Assembly (NCBI GenBank): GCA_004193285.1
Contig: SECP01000008.1
Coordinates: forward strand, 1-64,000
Length of the DNA stretch: 64,000 nucleotides
Source of the DNA: Myxococcales bacterium
GTDB lineage: Bacteria > Myxococcota_A > Polyangia > Polyangiales > Polyangiaceae
Direction of reading: 5' to 3'
Part shown: positions 23,336 through 32,523 of the stretch, one piece after another
How positions within the stretch are numbered: position 1 is the stretch's first letter
How the letters are laid out: each line of letters begins with the position of its first letter
Made by a program: the position numbers and the translations under genes
The notes under the pieces: generated by a model
Databases searched by the model: none
What the model saw: only the letters and a program-made list of their open reading frames with translations
Told to the model about the DNA's origin: nothing

Positions 23336-24175
23336 ATGCTCGAGGCGGATCCCGGGAACAACTCAGCGCCCAGCGACCGCTGGTTCGTAACCAATGGTGT
23401 GGTGGCGGTGGGCCCGGTGACCTTCGAGCTCGTCCTCCGCGGGGTCGCGTTCGGGCGCATCTCGACCAGCTCCTTCATCCGGCACGAGTCGTGGCAAGTC
23501 TGGCGGAAGCTGGACGAGATGGAGTCGCTCAGCGCAGTCCACCGCAACCAGACGGTTACCGAGCTGGCGACGGCCAGCGCCGGAGCGGAGGAGCGCGCGC
23601 GGAGCGCCTTCAGCGAACCGCCCCCGCCCCCTACCGGCGAGGAGCTATCTTCGCGGCCGTTCAACCCCCAGCCGGCATCACGCAAGAGCTTCCGCCCTGT
23701 CTCGGTGGATCCGGTGGGCGTGCTCGCCCAGGCCGGAGAGCTTCAGGAGGCTCTGCTGCTCACGGTTTCCACCGCGGTCGCAGCGGCGTCCGCGGACGTG
23801 GGATTGGTGCACCGGGTGCGGGGCGACCTGAACGCGGCCGTGACCGTCGGCGGGCACGGGCCCGGTACCGAGATGCTGCTGGGGGAACGGCTCTCGCGCG
23901 AAGATCCCACGCTCGCGGCGGCGCGCGCCGGTCGTAGCGTGCTGTCCGAGCCGCTGCCGGGAGATGTATCGCGCTACATCATCGGGCGCATCGAGCGGTG
24001 CCTGCCCGAGCCGGAGAGCGTGGCGATGGTACCGCTCTTGCTCTACGGCGAGCTCGTCGCGCTCTTCGAAATCGGCAGGCAAGGCCGTCCCCTCCGCGCC
24101 CATGAGGTCGCGCGAGTCGAGGACGTGGTCGAGGCCCTCGCCGAGCGCACCGTCGTGATGGGCTGGCTGGATTAG
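23336..24175 (+). CDS. GYF-like and GAF-like two-domain protein
   Basis: The 279-residue protein has an N-terminal module (about residues 12-60) of the GYF_2 type: DRWFVTNGVVAVGPVTFELVLRGV, then a conserved-looking SSFIRHESWQVWRKL. A Pro-rich linker follows (about 90-120). The C-terminal half (about 130-279) is GAF-like: ADVGLVHRVRGDLNAAV, VLSEPLPGDVSRYII, SVAMVPLLLYGELVALFEIGR. GYF_2 modules in this phylum usually bind protein partners, and GAF domains sense small ligands. No output domain is present, so it likely acts through a partner. It is divergent from cobA-hemD and converges on the LysR gene with a 2-nt gap. Confidence 0.75.
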   Translation: MLEADPGNNSAPSDRWFVTNGVVAVGPVTFELVLRGVAFGRISTSSFIRHESWQVWRKLDEMESLSAVHRNQTVTELATASAGAEERARSAFSEPPPPPTGEELSSRPFNPQPASRKSFRPVSVDPVGVLAQAGELQEALLLTVSTAVAAASADVGLVHRVRGDLNAAVTVGGHGPGTEMLLGERLSREDPTLAAARAGRSVLSEPLPGDVSRYIIGRIERCLPEPESVAMVPLLLYGELVALFEIGRQGRPLRAHEVARVEDVVEALAERTVVMGWLD

Positions 24176-24177
24176 CT

Positions 24178-25095
24178 CTACGCGAGCACCCGTCTCAGCT
24201 CCCTTTCCAGGTAACCCGCCGCTTCTCGAACGCGCGTTGGCAGCAGCCGCCCCGGCGCGTAGATGACGTGCACGCTACTGGCCGGCGTTTGAAGCTGTGG
24301 CAGCACGCGGGTGAGCCGGCGAGCCCGCAAGTCTTCATCGACCAGGTAATCCGGCAGATCGGCGATGCCGAGCCCTGCCTTCGCCGCTTCGTGAATGGCG
24401 GCGGTACTGGAGAGCCGTATTCGCGGCGTGACGCGCACGCTGACGAGGGCGCTACCCGGACCGCTGGAACCAAAGCTCCACCCGGGCGCGCCGCCATCAC
24501 CGAGCAGGTGCAAGCAGCTGTGCTGGGCGAGCTCCCCCGCAGCTCGGGGAACACCCGCCGCACGCAAGTAGCTCGGGCTCGCGCACAGCACGCGCTGTAC
24601 CGAGCCGACGCGACGAGCGACGAAGGAGGCGGGCGGCTGTGAGTGGACGCGCACGGCGATGTCCACACGCTCGCCCACCAAGTCCACGACCCGATCCGTC
24701 AGCTCCAGCTCCAGCGACAGCGCCGGCTGCTGCTTCATGAACTCGAGCGCGATGGGCAGCACCCGCACCTGGCCGAAGTGGAGGGAGGCGGAGACGCGCA
24801 GCTTGCCGCGCGGAGCGGCGTCCTTGCTCGCCATTTCCTGCTCTACCGAGCGCAGCTCCTCCAGCACCGAGCGGGCGCGTTCGTAAAATACCTGCCCGGA
24901 ATCCGTCACCGTCATCCGCCGCGTGGTCCGCCGCAGCAAGCGGGTACCGAAGCCGTGCTCCAGCCGCGTGACCAGCTTGCTCACCGCGGACGGGGTCAGC
25001 CCCGTAGCGCGGGCGGCCGCGGCCAAAGATCCGCCCTCCACCACCGCCACGAACACCGACATGCCGGAAACGAGCTCGCGTTCACTCATCCGCAT
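24178..25095 (-). CDS. LysR-family transcriptional regulator
   Basis: The 305-residue protein has the LysR winged helix-turn-helix at residues 7-66 (FVAVVEGGSLAAAARATGLTPSAVSKLVTRLEHGFGTRLLRRTTRRMTVTD, shown in part by SAVSKLVTRLE) and a periplasmic-binding-protein-like effector domain (about 95-300). The sequence VDLVGERVDIAVRV and the recurrent RVGSVQRVLCASPSYL place it in the CrgA/YafC-like subgroup. It is divergent from the beta-propeller lipoprotein gene, the usual arrangement for a LysR target. A direct repeat ATTCAyGA lies at its start codon. Ligand unknown. Confidence 0.9.
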   Translation of the reverse strand: MRMSERELVSGMSVFVAVVEGGSLAAAARATGLTPSAVSKLVTRLEHGFGTRLLRRTTRRMTVTDSGQVFYERARSVLEELRSVEQEMASKDAAPRGKLRVSASLHFGQVRVLPIALEFMKQQPALSLELELTDRVVDLVGERVDIAVRVHSQPPASFVARRVGSVQRVLCASPSYLRAAGVPRAAGELAQHSCLHLLGDGGAPGWSFGSSGPGSALVSVRVTPRIRLSSTAAIHEAAKAGLGIADLPDYLVDEDLRARRLTRVLPQLQTPASSVHVIYAPGRLLPTRVREAAGYLERELRRVLA

Positions 25096-25114
25096 TCATG
25101 AGCCGGATTCACGA
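25094..25114. promoter_or_regulatory. Direct repeat ATTCAyGA in the LysR divergent region
   Basis: ATTCATGA (25094-25101) and ATTCACGA (25107-25114) are separated by 5 bp, about two thirds of a helical turn each, at the LysR start codon. It may be part of a regulator site, though LysR boxes are normally T-N11-A inverted repeats. Confidence 0.3.
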
Positions 25115-25205
25115 ATCTCGCAACTCGGTACGGTCTACTCGCACCTGGTAGTGAGGCGCATGGTCTCTGGCGCGGCGACACTTTCTGCCGCGCAGGAGAC
25201 CTCAT

Positions 25206-26180
25206 ATGCGTCATTCATTGATACTCGCGACCTTCATCGCCCTTGTTTCTACGGCGTGCTCCGCCAACCCGACCAATCACGCCTCGGAGCCAGGGTCGCC
25301 GGCCACCGCGCTCGTGGCCCAGTTCGACGCCGCCGCGGGCGAGCTGCCCGAAGGTCTGACCGTCACCGCAGACAGCGCCTACGTCGGCTTCGCGCCTACG
25401 GGGCGCGTGGTGCGGGTGGACCTCGCCAGCGGCAAGCAGGCGCCGTTCGCGCAGCTACCGGCGCCGGTCCCCAACCAAGGCTTCTTGACGGGGCTGGCGG
25501 CGTCACCAGCCGGCGACCTGTACGCGGGGCTAGCTTCCTTCGTACCGGAGGTTCAAGCCGGCATTTACCGCATCGAGAAGGGAAGCGGCGAGGTGTCGCT
25601 CTTCGCGAAAGACGAGGCGCTGCCGTTTCCCAACGGGCTTGCTTTCGACGCCGATGGCGCGCTGTTCGCAACCGACTCGGGCACCGGCACCGTGTTTCGC
25701 GTGGACGCCAAAGGCCACGCGGAGCGCTGGGCGACCGGCGCGGAGCTGCTCGGCGACGCCAAGGCGTGTAACGGGGCGGGACCCGGCTTCGCGATCGGCG
25801 CCAACGGTATCCTGGTGGAGCAGGACGCGGTGTACGTGGTGAACCTGGACCACGCGACCCTGTTGCGTATCCCCCGCGGCGCGGACGGCTCGGCGGGAGC
25901 CGCCGTCGTCGTTGCCGGGCCGGATTGCGAAGCGCTGGGCGGCGCTGACGGCTTGGCGCGCGCACCGGACGGCGCGTTCGTCGTCGCCGTGAATCGGCAA
26001 AACAAGCTGATGCGCGTCACGCCGGCGGGCGTGGTGACCACGCTCGCCTCCGGTCCGCCCTTGGACTTTCCGGCCAGCGTCGCGTACCGAGGCGACACGC
26101 TGTTCGCCACCAACTTCGCCCTCCAGAACGCGAGCGCCGGCCTGCCCGCGCAGCCCGGCTTGGTGCGCGTCGCGCCCTGA
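25206..26180 (+). CDS. SMP-30/gluconolactonase-like beta-propeller lipoprotein
   Basis: The 324-residue protein has a signal peptide with lipobox VSTAC (Cys about residue 18), so it should be membrane-anchored outside the cytoplasm. The body has repeated propeller-like strands: LPEGLTVTADSAYVGFAPTGRVVRVDLASG, FPNGLAFDADGALFATDSGTGTVFRVD, GLARAPDGAFVVAVNRQNKLMRVTPAG. These fit six-bladed SMP-30/NHL propellers, which include lactonases and sugar-binding proteins. Metal ligands cannot be assigned safely. GGAGACCTCAT just before ATG gives a fair ribosome binding site. The adjacent divergent LysR gene is the likely regulator. Confidence 0.8.
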   Translation: MRHSLILATFIALVSTACSANPTNHASEPGSPATALVAQFDAAAGELPEGLTVTADSAYVGFAPTGRVVRVDLASGKQAPFAQLPAPVPNQGFLTGLAASPAGDLYAGLASFVPEVQAGIYRIEKGSGEVSLFAKDEALPFPNGLAFDADGALFATDSGTGTVFRVDAKGHAERWATGAELLGDAKACNGAGPGFAIGANGILVEQDAVYVVNLDHATLLRIPRGADGSAGAAVVVAGPDCEALGGADGLARAPDGAFVVAVNRQNKLMRVTPAGVVTTLASGPPLDFPASVAYRGDTLFATNFALQNASAGLPAQPGLVRVAP

Positions 26181-26184
26181 AGCG

Positions 26185-28056
26185 CTACTCCGCAGGCAGG
26201 GGCGCCGCAACGGGCAGCGCCCCGGCGGAGGCGTGCTCGGTGCGCGAAAACTGCAGCTCGTGCAGCCGCGCATAGAGCCCGCCCTGCCGGATGAGCTCGT
26301 CGTGGCTGCCTTGCTCGACGAGCCGCCCCCGCTGCAGCACCAAGATGCGATCCGCGGCGCGCACGGTGCTGAGCCGGTGAGCGATGACGAGCGCGGTCCG
26401 GCCGCGCAGGAGCTCGGTCAGCGCGCGGGAAAGACGGGACTCGGTGTCGCTGTCGATGCTGGCGGTCGCTTCGTCCAGGATGAGGATGGGCGCGTCGCGG
26501 TACATGGCGCGAGCGAACGCGATGAGCTGCCGCTCACCGGTGGAGAAGTTCTTGCCTTGCTCCAGCACCGGCGTGTCCAGCCCCTGCTCGCGGCTCGCGA
26601 ACACCTCGTAAGCGCCGAGCCGCTTGAGCACTTGCTCCACGCGCTCCCGATCCGGCGCCTCGCCGGCCGCAACATTGGTGAGCACGGTGCCGGGAAACAG
26701 GTACACGTCTTGCGGCACGACCGTGAACAGCCGCCGCAGCGCCTCGCGATCGTAGCGGCGGACGTCTTTGCCCTGCACACGCACGGAGCCGGACTTGATC
26801 TCGTACAGGCGCAAGAGCAGCGCGGTGATCGTCGTCTTGCCGGAGCCGGTGGGGCCGACGAGCGCGACCTTTTCCCCGCGTGGCACCTTGATCGACAAGT
26901 CCCGCAGCACGGGGACGCCGGGCTTGTACTCGAACTCCACGTGATCGAGCTCGACGTCCAGCTCCGCCGAGCCCGGCTCCCCTCGCTCCAGCGGCGGACA
27001 GTCCGGATCCGACGCGTCCAGCAGGGTGAAGACGCGCTCGGCGCCGGCCAGCGCGCTTTGCAGCAGCGTGTAGCGCTGAGCCAGGGCGCTGATCGGGTCG
27101 AAGAACTCTTTGATGTAAGCCGTGAACGCGACGAGCGTGCCGAAGCTGACCGGCTCGTAGCCGAGCGAGACGATGATCGACGCGATGCAGATGGCGCGGA
27201 TTGTATCGATCGCGGCGTCTTGAATGGCGTCCCACTTGATGGCGGCGTTGTTCGCGTCGCGGTACTGCGCGTTCACCTCGTCGAACTCGCGCGCGGCCGC
27301 GGCTTGGCGGCTGAACGCTTGGATCACGGTCATGCCGGTGACCTGCTCGTTCGTGGTCGCGTTCATGCGCGCGGTATTGCTGCGAATGGCGCGGAAGGCG
27401 TCGCGCATGCGGCGCCGGACGAAGCGGACGAGCAACGCCACCGGCGGCACGCCCACGAAAGCGACCAGCGCGAGGCGATGGTCCAGCGAGAACATGAGCA
27501 CCACGATGCCGACCAGCTTGATCAGGTCGCCAATCGAGAGCAGCGCGCCGGAGGCGAACAGCTCCAGCACCGCGTCCACGTCGTTAGTCACCCGCGACAC
27601 CAGCTTGCCGACGAGCTGGCGATCGAAAAACCCGAGGCGCTGCCGGTGCAGGAAGCGGAAAACGTGGCCGCGCAGATCGGCCATGGCGCGCGCGCCCGCC
27701 ACCTGCATCGCGTACATCTGCAGGAAGCCGAGCACCTGCTCGATGACGAGCACGCCCGCCAGGCATAGCCCCGCCTGCATCAGCTTGTGGGCGTTGCCGG
27801 CGGCCACGCCGTCGTCCATGGCCGCGCGCATGATGAGCGGGCGCACGAGCGCGCCGCCCGACGTGAACACGATCACGACCAGCGACAACCACAGCAGGCG
27901 GCGGTGCGGCCGAATGAACGGCCACATCTTCTTGGCCAGCTTCCAGTCGTAGACGTCTTTCCCGTAGCGCTCTTCTTCGTGGAAGGCCTTGACCGCGTCG
28001 GCGGCGCGCGTGTTGCGGCCCGCCTTGGCCGCACCGTTTTGCGGCTGCGCGCTCAT
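26185..28056 (-). CDS. ABC exporter half-transporter (catalytic subunit of a heterodimer)
   Basis: The 623-residue protein has a six-helix type IV exporter domain (about residues 50-335) and an ATPase domain (about 370-600). Walker A is GPTGSGKTT, the Walker B plus catalytic base is ILILDEATASID with an intact Glu, and the H-loop is IAHRLSTVRAAD. The signature motif is FSTGERQ and not LSGGQ. This complements the preceding gene product, which has the opposite defects, so the two should form a heterodimer with one degenerate ATP site, like TM287/288 or TmrAB. It starts within the stop of that gene (ATGA overlap). The substrate (drug or lipid) is unknown. Confidence 0.92.
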   Translation of the reverse strand: MSAQPQNGAAKAGRNTRAADAVKAFHEEERYGKDVYDWKLAKKMWPFIRPHRRLLWLSLVVIVFTSGGALVRPLIMRAAMDDGVAAGNAHKLMQAGLCLAGVLVIEQVLGFLQMYAMQVAGARAMADLRGHVFRFLHRQRLGFFDRQLVGKLVSRVTNDVDAVLELFASGALLSIGDLIKLVGIVVLMFSLDHRLALVAFVGVPPVALLVRFVRRRMRDAFRAIRSNTARMNATTNEQVTGMTVIQAFSRQAAAAREFDEVNAQYRDANNAAIKWDAIQDAAIDTIRAICIASIIVSLGYEPVSFGTLVAFTAYIKEFFDPISALAQRYTLLQSALAGAERVFTLLDASDPDCPPLERGEPGSAELDVELDHVEFEYKPGVPVLRDLSIKVPRGEKVALVGPTGSGKTTITALLLRLYEIKSGSVRVQGKDVRRYDREALRRLFTVVPQDVYLFPGTVLTNVAAGEAPDRERVEQVLKRLGAYEVFASREQGLDTPVLEQGKNFSTGERQLIAFARAMYRDAPILILDEATASIDSDTESRLSRALTELLRGRTALVIAHRLSTVRAADRILVLQRGRLVEQGSHDELIRQGGLYARLHELQFSRTEHASAGALPVAAPLPAE

Positions 28057-29918
28057 GCTCCGGCTCCCTGCTCGCCGACCGGAGCCGGCTCCACCGGCTC
28101 ACCCTCGAGCGCTTGGAGCTCGCGCTCGATGCGCTGCTCTTCGGCGAAGGCCGCGTACAAGCCGCCGCCCTTGCGTAGCTCGTCGTGAGTTCCGCGCTCC
28201 ACGATGCGGCCTCGGTCCAGCACGATGATCTCGTCGCAGTGAGAGGCGGCGGCCACGCGGTGGGTGATGAGGATCAGCGAGCGCTCACTGCGCTGACGGT
28301 CGATGGCGTCCAGGATGCCGCGCTCGGTACGAGCGTCCACCGCGCTCAGCGGGTCATCCAGCACCAAGATTTCCGGCTCGGAGACGAACGCGGCCGCCAG
28401 CGCGGTGCGCTGCTTCTGCCCGCCCGAGAGCTGTACGCCACGCTCACCGACCACGGTGTCGAAGCCGTCCGGCAGCTCGCGGATCTCCTCCGCGATGCGG
28501 GCTTCTTCCGCAGCGCGATGAGCTCGCTCGCTCGCATCCGCGGAGTCCGGGTCGTCCAGAGAGAAGGCGATGTTGCGACCGACGGTGGTGCTGAACAAAA
28601 ACGCGTTCTGCTGCGCGTAGCCTACGGTGCGGCGCACGGTGGAGAGGGGCAAGTCGCACGCGTCGTTGCCTCCCAAGAAGACAGCCCCGCGCGGCGTCGG
28701 AAGCAGCCGCGCGAGCAGCAGCGCGAGGGTGGATTTGCCGGCGCCGGTGCGACCGACGACCGCCAGTGATTTGCCGTGCTCGAGCCGGAAAGAGACGTCG
28801 TCTACGACCGTGCGGTCGCCGTAGGCGAAGCTGAGGTGCTTCACCTCCAAGCCCGACGGCAGCTTGGCGGGGTGAACCGGGCCGTCCACGATGTCCGGCT
28901 CGGCGCTGAATACCTCCGCCAAGCGCGAGTATGAAGCGCGCCCGCGCTGCAACATGCCGACGATGAAGCCGAGCGACATGAGCGGCCACGTGAGGCGGCC
29001 GAGCGCGAGCGTGAACGCGAGGAATTGACCCTTGTTGATCTCGCGGGCCATCAGCAAGTCACCGCCGTACCAGAAGACGACGAGCACGCCGAGCGCGAGC
29101 GTGACCTGCAAGATGGGCGTCATCGAGCCGCGCAAACGCGCCAGGCCCAAGCTCTTGTCCAAGTACTTTTGGTTCACGACCTCGAAGGACTCGGCCTCGC
29201 GCCCCTCGAGCGCGAAGGAGCGAACCACGCGGACGCCGGCGATACTGGCCTGAGCGCGCCCGCTCATTTCCCCCAGGGCGGCCTGCGCGTCGCGAGTGCG
29301 GGTGAAGAAGCCGTGCGAGAACCAGCGAGTGACGAGCAGCAGCAGCGGCAACGGCAGCATCGCCGCCGCGGTGAGCTTCGGCGAGATCGGCAAGATGACG
29401 AAGAGCGCGCTCACGAGCGCGAAGAGCGTGTTGATGACGTTGAGCACGCCGAAGCCGAGCAGCAGCCGCACCTGAGTCAGGTCATTCGTGACGCGGCTCA
29501 TGATCTCGCCCGTGCTCATGCGGCGATAGAAGGAGGGCCCGAGCGTGAGCAGCTTGGCCGAGAGCACGCGGCGAATCTCGTACTCGGCGTTGCGGCCGGC
29601 GTTGAATACCGCGACCCGCGACGCGACTCGGACCCCGAACGCGACCAGCGCCACCACGATCAGCCAGATGCCGAGCCTGACCGCGGCTTCCTTCTGATGC
29701 TGGTCGGCCAGGTTGATGGCGCGGCTGATGCGCGTGTCGAACCACCATTGCGAGAATTGGTAGACGGCGAGGAGCAACAGGCCGGCCAGATAACGGCGAC
29801 TATGCCGGCCAAACTGAGCCCAAAGGCTGAACGGCAAGCGCGCGGCCTCCGGATCCACGGCAGCGAGGCCAAAGGCGGGCGGATCTTGCACCTGAGCGGA
29901 AACGGACGCTTGGCTCAT
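28053..29918 (-). CDS. ABC exporter half-transporter (degenerate-site subunit)
   Basis: The 621-residue protein has a six-helix exporter domain (about residues 35-320) and an ATPase domain (about 355-590). Walker A is GRTGAGKST and the signature LSGGQKQR is canonical, but the catalytic Glu after Walker B is Asp (ILVLDDPLSAVD). The H-loop is ITHRVAAASHC. It is therefore the degenerate-site half paired with the downstream gene. I start it at 29918 (MSQASVSAQ); a start at 29945 (MAGKFVRVA) is possible. The reading frame stays open far upstream, but that part lies opposite the amine oxidase gene and is not coding on this strand. Confidence 0.92.
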   Translation of the reverse strand: MSQASVSAQVQDPPAFGLAAVDPEAARLPFSLWAQFGRHSRRYLAGLLLLAVYQFSQWWFDTRISRAINLADQHQKEAAVRLGIWLIVVALVAFGVRVASRVAVFNAGRNAEYEIRRVLSAKLLTLGPSFYRRMSTGEIMSRVTNDLTQVRLLLGFGVLNVINTLFALVSALFVILPISPKLTAAAMLPLPLLLLVTRWFSHGFFTRTRDAQAALGEMSGRAQASIAGVRVVRSFALEGREAESFEVVNQKYLDKSLGLARLRGSMTPILQVTLALGVLVVFWYGGDLLMAREINKGQFLAFTLALGRLTWPLMSLGFIVGMLQRGRASYSRLAEVFSAEPDIVDGPVHPAKLPSGLEVKHLSFAYGDRTVVDDVSFRLEHGKSLAVVGRTGAGKSTLALLLARLLPTPRGAVFLGGNDACDLPLSTVRRTVGYAQQNAFLFSTTVGRNIAFSLDDPDSADASERAHRAAEEARIAEEIRELPDGFDTVVGERGVQLSGGQKQRTALAAAFVSEPEILVLDDPLSAVDARTERGILDAIDRQRSERSLILITHRVAAASHCDEIIVLDRGRIVERGTHDELRKGGGLYAAFAEEQRIERELQALEGEPVEPAPVGEQGAGA

Positions 29919-29990
29919 CGCTACACGCACAAACTTCCCGGCCATGTGGAGTTGAGGCGCGCCAGGGTCAAGGCCTAGGATGCCCGAATC

Positions 29991-31691
29991 ATGGCCAGGA
30001 CTCGTTTGTTCGGACAACTGCGGAGAATTGCCGCGCGTGCGCTCGCCTCGCGGCCCCCCCAAATGGGTGATGTGCCCTCCGCAGGCGGCCGCTGGACGCG
30101 CCGGCAAGTGACTTGGGGCGTCGCGCCGCTGGCGGCAGCGAGCTTGCTCCCGGGCTGCGGGAGCGACGACGCTCCGAGCCAACCAGCTGGCGAGCGCGTG
30201 GCCATCGTCGGGGCAGGCCTCGCGGGATTGCACTGCGCGTACCGGCTGCAGCAGTCGGGCTTGAGCGTGAGCGTCCTGGAAGCAGCCAGCCGCGTCGGCG
30301 GCCGCACCTTCACCGCTCGCGAAGACGCCTACGGCGGGCAGACGTTCGAGCTCGGGGGAGAGCTCATCGACTCCAACCACCGGACTATGTTGGCGCTCGC
30401 GGAAGAGCTCGGCATCACGGTGGACGACCGCTTCGAGGAAGGCATCCAGACGGACGTGTGGTTCGTCGACGGCGCCGAGGTTTCGGAAGCGACGATCACC
30501 TCGCAGTTCACGGCGGTCGCCGGGCTCATGGCGGAGGCCATGGCCGCCGCGGACGACCCGGAGAACGAGACCGCCTTCGCGGAGCTGGACGAAACGCCGC
30601 TCTTCGACTGGCTGGAGCAGAGCGTGCCCAGTGCCGAATACCCCGAGCTGAACAGCGTGCTCAACGTCGCCTACCGCGGCGAGTTCGGGCTCGAGACGAG
30701 CGAGCAGTCCGCGCTCAACTTGATCTACCTGATCGGCTCGGACGAGCCAGAGCCGTTTCGCATTTTCGGAGAGTCCGACGAGCGCTACCACGCACGCGAA
30801 GGTAGCGACGCCTTCGCCACCCGCCTGGCGGACAAGCTCGAGGACGGAGCTCTCAGCTTGAACACCAAGCTCACACGCGTCAGCAGCGGCGCCGAGGGCG
30901 GCCTGACGCTGGAGGTCGTAAGCACCAAGAGCGGAGAGAAGCGCGAGCTGACGTTCGACTACGTGGTGCTCGCGTTGCCGTTCAGTGTGCTGCGCAAGGT
31001 GCGCATCGAAGCCCCCATCAGCGAAACGAAGCAGCAGATCATCGACGAGCTCGGTTACGGCACGAACGCCAAGGTGATGGGCCAATTCGAAGCCCGCGTC
31101 TGGCGCGAGGAGCACCAGAAGAGCGGTTCGGCCACGACCGACCTGCCCCTTCAGCAGACGTGGGACAGCTCGATTGGGCAGCCCGGCGAGCGCGGGATCC
31201 TCACCAACTTCCTCGGTGGGCAGGCGGGGGTGGACGTCGGCGAAGGCGAGCCGGAGGATTACTACACGGGTCTACTGAGCGACATCGACCGGCTCTTCCC
31301 CGGCGCCGCCGACTCTTACCGCGCCGGGAGCGCGCGACGCATGCACTGGCCCAGCTACGAATACACCCTCGGCAGCTACACCTGCTACCGCCCGGGGCAG
31401 TGGGAGAACTGGGGCCTGGAGGGTGAGCGCGAAGGCAACTTGATGTTCTGCGGCGAGCACACGTCGATGGAGTTTCAAGGGTGGATGGAGGGAGCCGCGG
31501 AGTCGGGCGCGCGCGTCGCGGGCGAGCTGCTGAAGGAGCTGAAGCTCGCCCGCTCGGCGGAGCTCGACAGCCTGCTCGGCACGGAGAGCAATGCCGCACG
31601 GGGGCTCTCGCGCGGCGGGGTGCCCGCTACGCGTTTTCCGAGGCGGCAGCGAGCGGTGCTCGAGCGCTCGGCCGCGCGTGTTCGCCGCTGA
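29991..31691 (+). CDS. FAD-dependent amine oxidase, Tat-type lipoprotein
   Basis: The 566-residue flavoprotein belongs to the monoamine oxidase/L-amino acid oxidase family. The FAD-binding GxGxxG appears as VAIVGAGLAGLHCAYRL (about residues 70-86), followed by LEAASRVGGRTFT and FELGGELID. The C-terminal FAD motif is NLMFCGEHTSMEFQGWMEGAAESG, usual for the family. The leader has a twin arginine (RWTRRQV, about 34-40), a hydrophobic stretch and a lipobox LLPGC, implying folded export by Tat and lipid anchoring. The first 30 residues may not be translated if a later start is used. The 3' end overlaps the convergent desaturase gene by 65 nt. Substrate unknown. Confidence 0.88.
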   Translation: MARTRLFGQLRRIAARALASRPPQMGDVPSAGGRWTRRQVTWGVAPLAAASLLPGCGSDDAPSQPAGERVAIVGAGLAGLHCAYRLQQSGLSVSVLEAASRVGGRTFTAREDAYGGQTFELGGELIDSNHRTMLALAEELGITVDDRFEEGIQTDVWFVDGAEVSEATITSQFTAVAGLMAEAMAAADDPENETAFAELDETPLFDWLEQSVPSAEYPELNSVLNVAYRGEFGLETSEQSALNLIYLIGSDEPEPFRIFGESDERYHAREGSDAFATRLADKLEDGALSLNTKLTRVSSGAEGGLTLEVVSTKSGEKRELTFDYVVLALPFSVLRKVRIEAPISETKQQIIDELGYGTNAKVMGQFEARVWREEHQKSGSATTDLPLQQTWDSSIGQPGERGILTNFLGGQAGVDVGEGEPEDYYTGLLSDIDRLFPGAADSYRAGSARRMHWPSYEYTLGSYTCYRPGQWENWGLEGEREGNLMFCGEHTSMEFQGWMEGAAESGARVAGELLKELKLARSAELDSLLGTESNAARGLSRGGVPATRFPRRQRAVLERSAARVRR

Positions 31692-32523
31692 GGTAGCGAG
31701 AAAATACGTACGAAGCCACCATGCCGCCGCGGTTCAAGCTCGGCTGGATGGTGGCCGCGCGCTGCCGGTGAAGCTCGGGGTACTGGCTCCAGTGCACGTT
31801 GGGCTGATCGTGATGCACGGTGTGATAGCCGTTCTGGAACACGAACCAGTTGAAGAACGGGCTCACGAAATTCCGGCTGTGGTCGTCGCCAGACTTTGCG
31901 TCGCACCCGACGTGCTGCAGGTAGTTCGTGAGCATCATCCAATACGTGCCGAGCGAGGCGGGCACCCCCAGGGCGACCACGTAGACGAGCGCGCCCAGCT
32001 TGGCGCCGTGCAGCGCGATCGCCAGCGCCAGCACTGCCGCATGCCCGAGCACGAGCGCCGCGCCCTCCGCGAGGATGCGCGCGCGATAAGACGAGCGTGA
32101 CCGAAACGCGCCCTGCGCAAAGCGCACCAGCAGCGGAAATTGCCGCCGACTGGACGCAGTCGGATACGTGAGCGCCGCGAGCAGGCTGTCCTGCGGGGCG
32201 TGCAGCGCGGTCGCGGTCGCGTCCCCCTCGCCGTTGCCGTAGCGGTGATGGTTCTGGTTGTGGGTCGGCACCCAGGAGACGATCGGAAAGCCGTAAAAAA
32301 TGGAGAGCCAAGCGCCGTAGGCGACGTTCACCCCTCGACCGCGAAACACCGGCACGTGGTTGTGGTTGTGCGTGAGCACGCCCGATAGGTACGAGCAGTA
32401 GAGCAGCAGCGGCGCGAGCCAAGGGAGCAAGGTTGGCCGCCACAGCGCGAGCGCAGGCCCGAGCGGAAAGAGGACGAATGCCCAGAAGAGCGTGCGGCGA
32501 TCGGATGCAAAGCGGAGACTCAT
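31627..32523 (-). CDS. Membrane fatty acid desaturase
   Basis: The 298-residue protein carries the three histidine clusters of di-iron desaturases: HNHNH (about residues 52-56), HNQNHH (about 88-93) and HTVHH (about 235-239). Three or four hydrophobic segments surround them. It should insert a double bond in a fatty acyl chain at the inner membrane. The sequence HDQPNVHWSQYPELH after box 3 is typical of bacterial acyl-lipid desaturases. It is divergent from a TetR-type regulator 99 bp away, which probably controls it in response to fatty acids. The last 65 nt overlap the amine oxidase gene on the other strand. Confidence 0.9.
   Translation of the reverse strand: MSLRFASDRRTLFWAFVLFPLGPALALWRPTLLPWLAPLLLYCSYLSGVLTHNHNHVPVFRGRGVNVAYGAWLSIFYGFPIVSWVPTHNQNHHRYGNGEGDATATALHAPQDSLLAALTYPTASSRRQFPLLVRFAQGAFRSRSSYRARILAEGAALVLGHAAVLALAIALHGAKLGALVYVVALGVPASLGTYWMMLTNYLQHVGCDAKSGDDHSRNFVSPFFNWFVFQNGYHTVHHDQPNVHWSQYPELHRQRAATIQPSLNRGGMVASYVFSRYLSGEHARPSARAPLAAASENA

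Noticed and set aside
29919..31115. N-terminal extension of the ABC exporter frame by 399 codons
   Set aside because: It lies antisense to the amine oxidase coding region and has shadow-type composition; the exporter fold begins after 29918.
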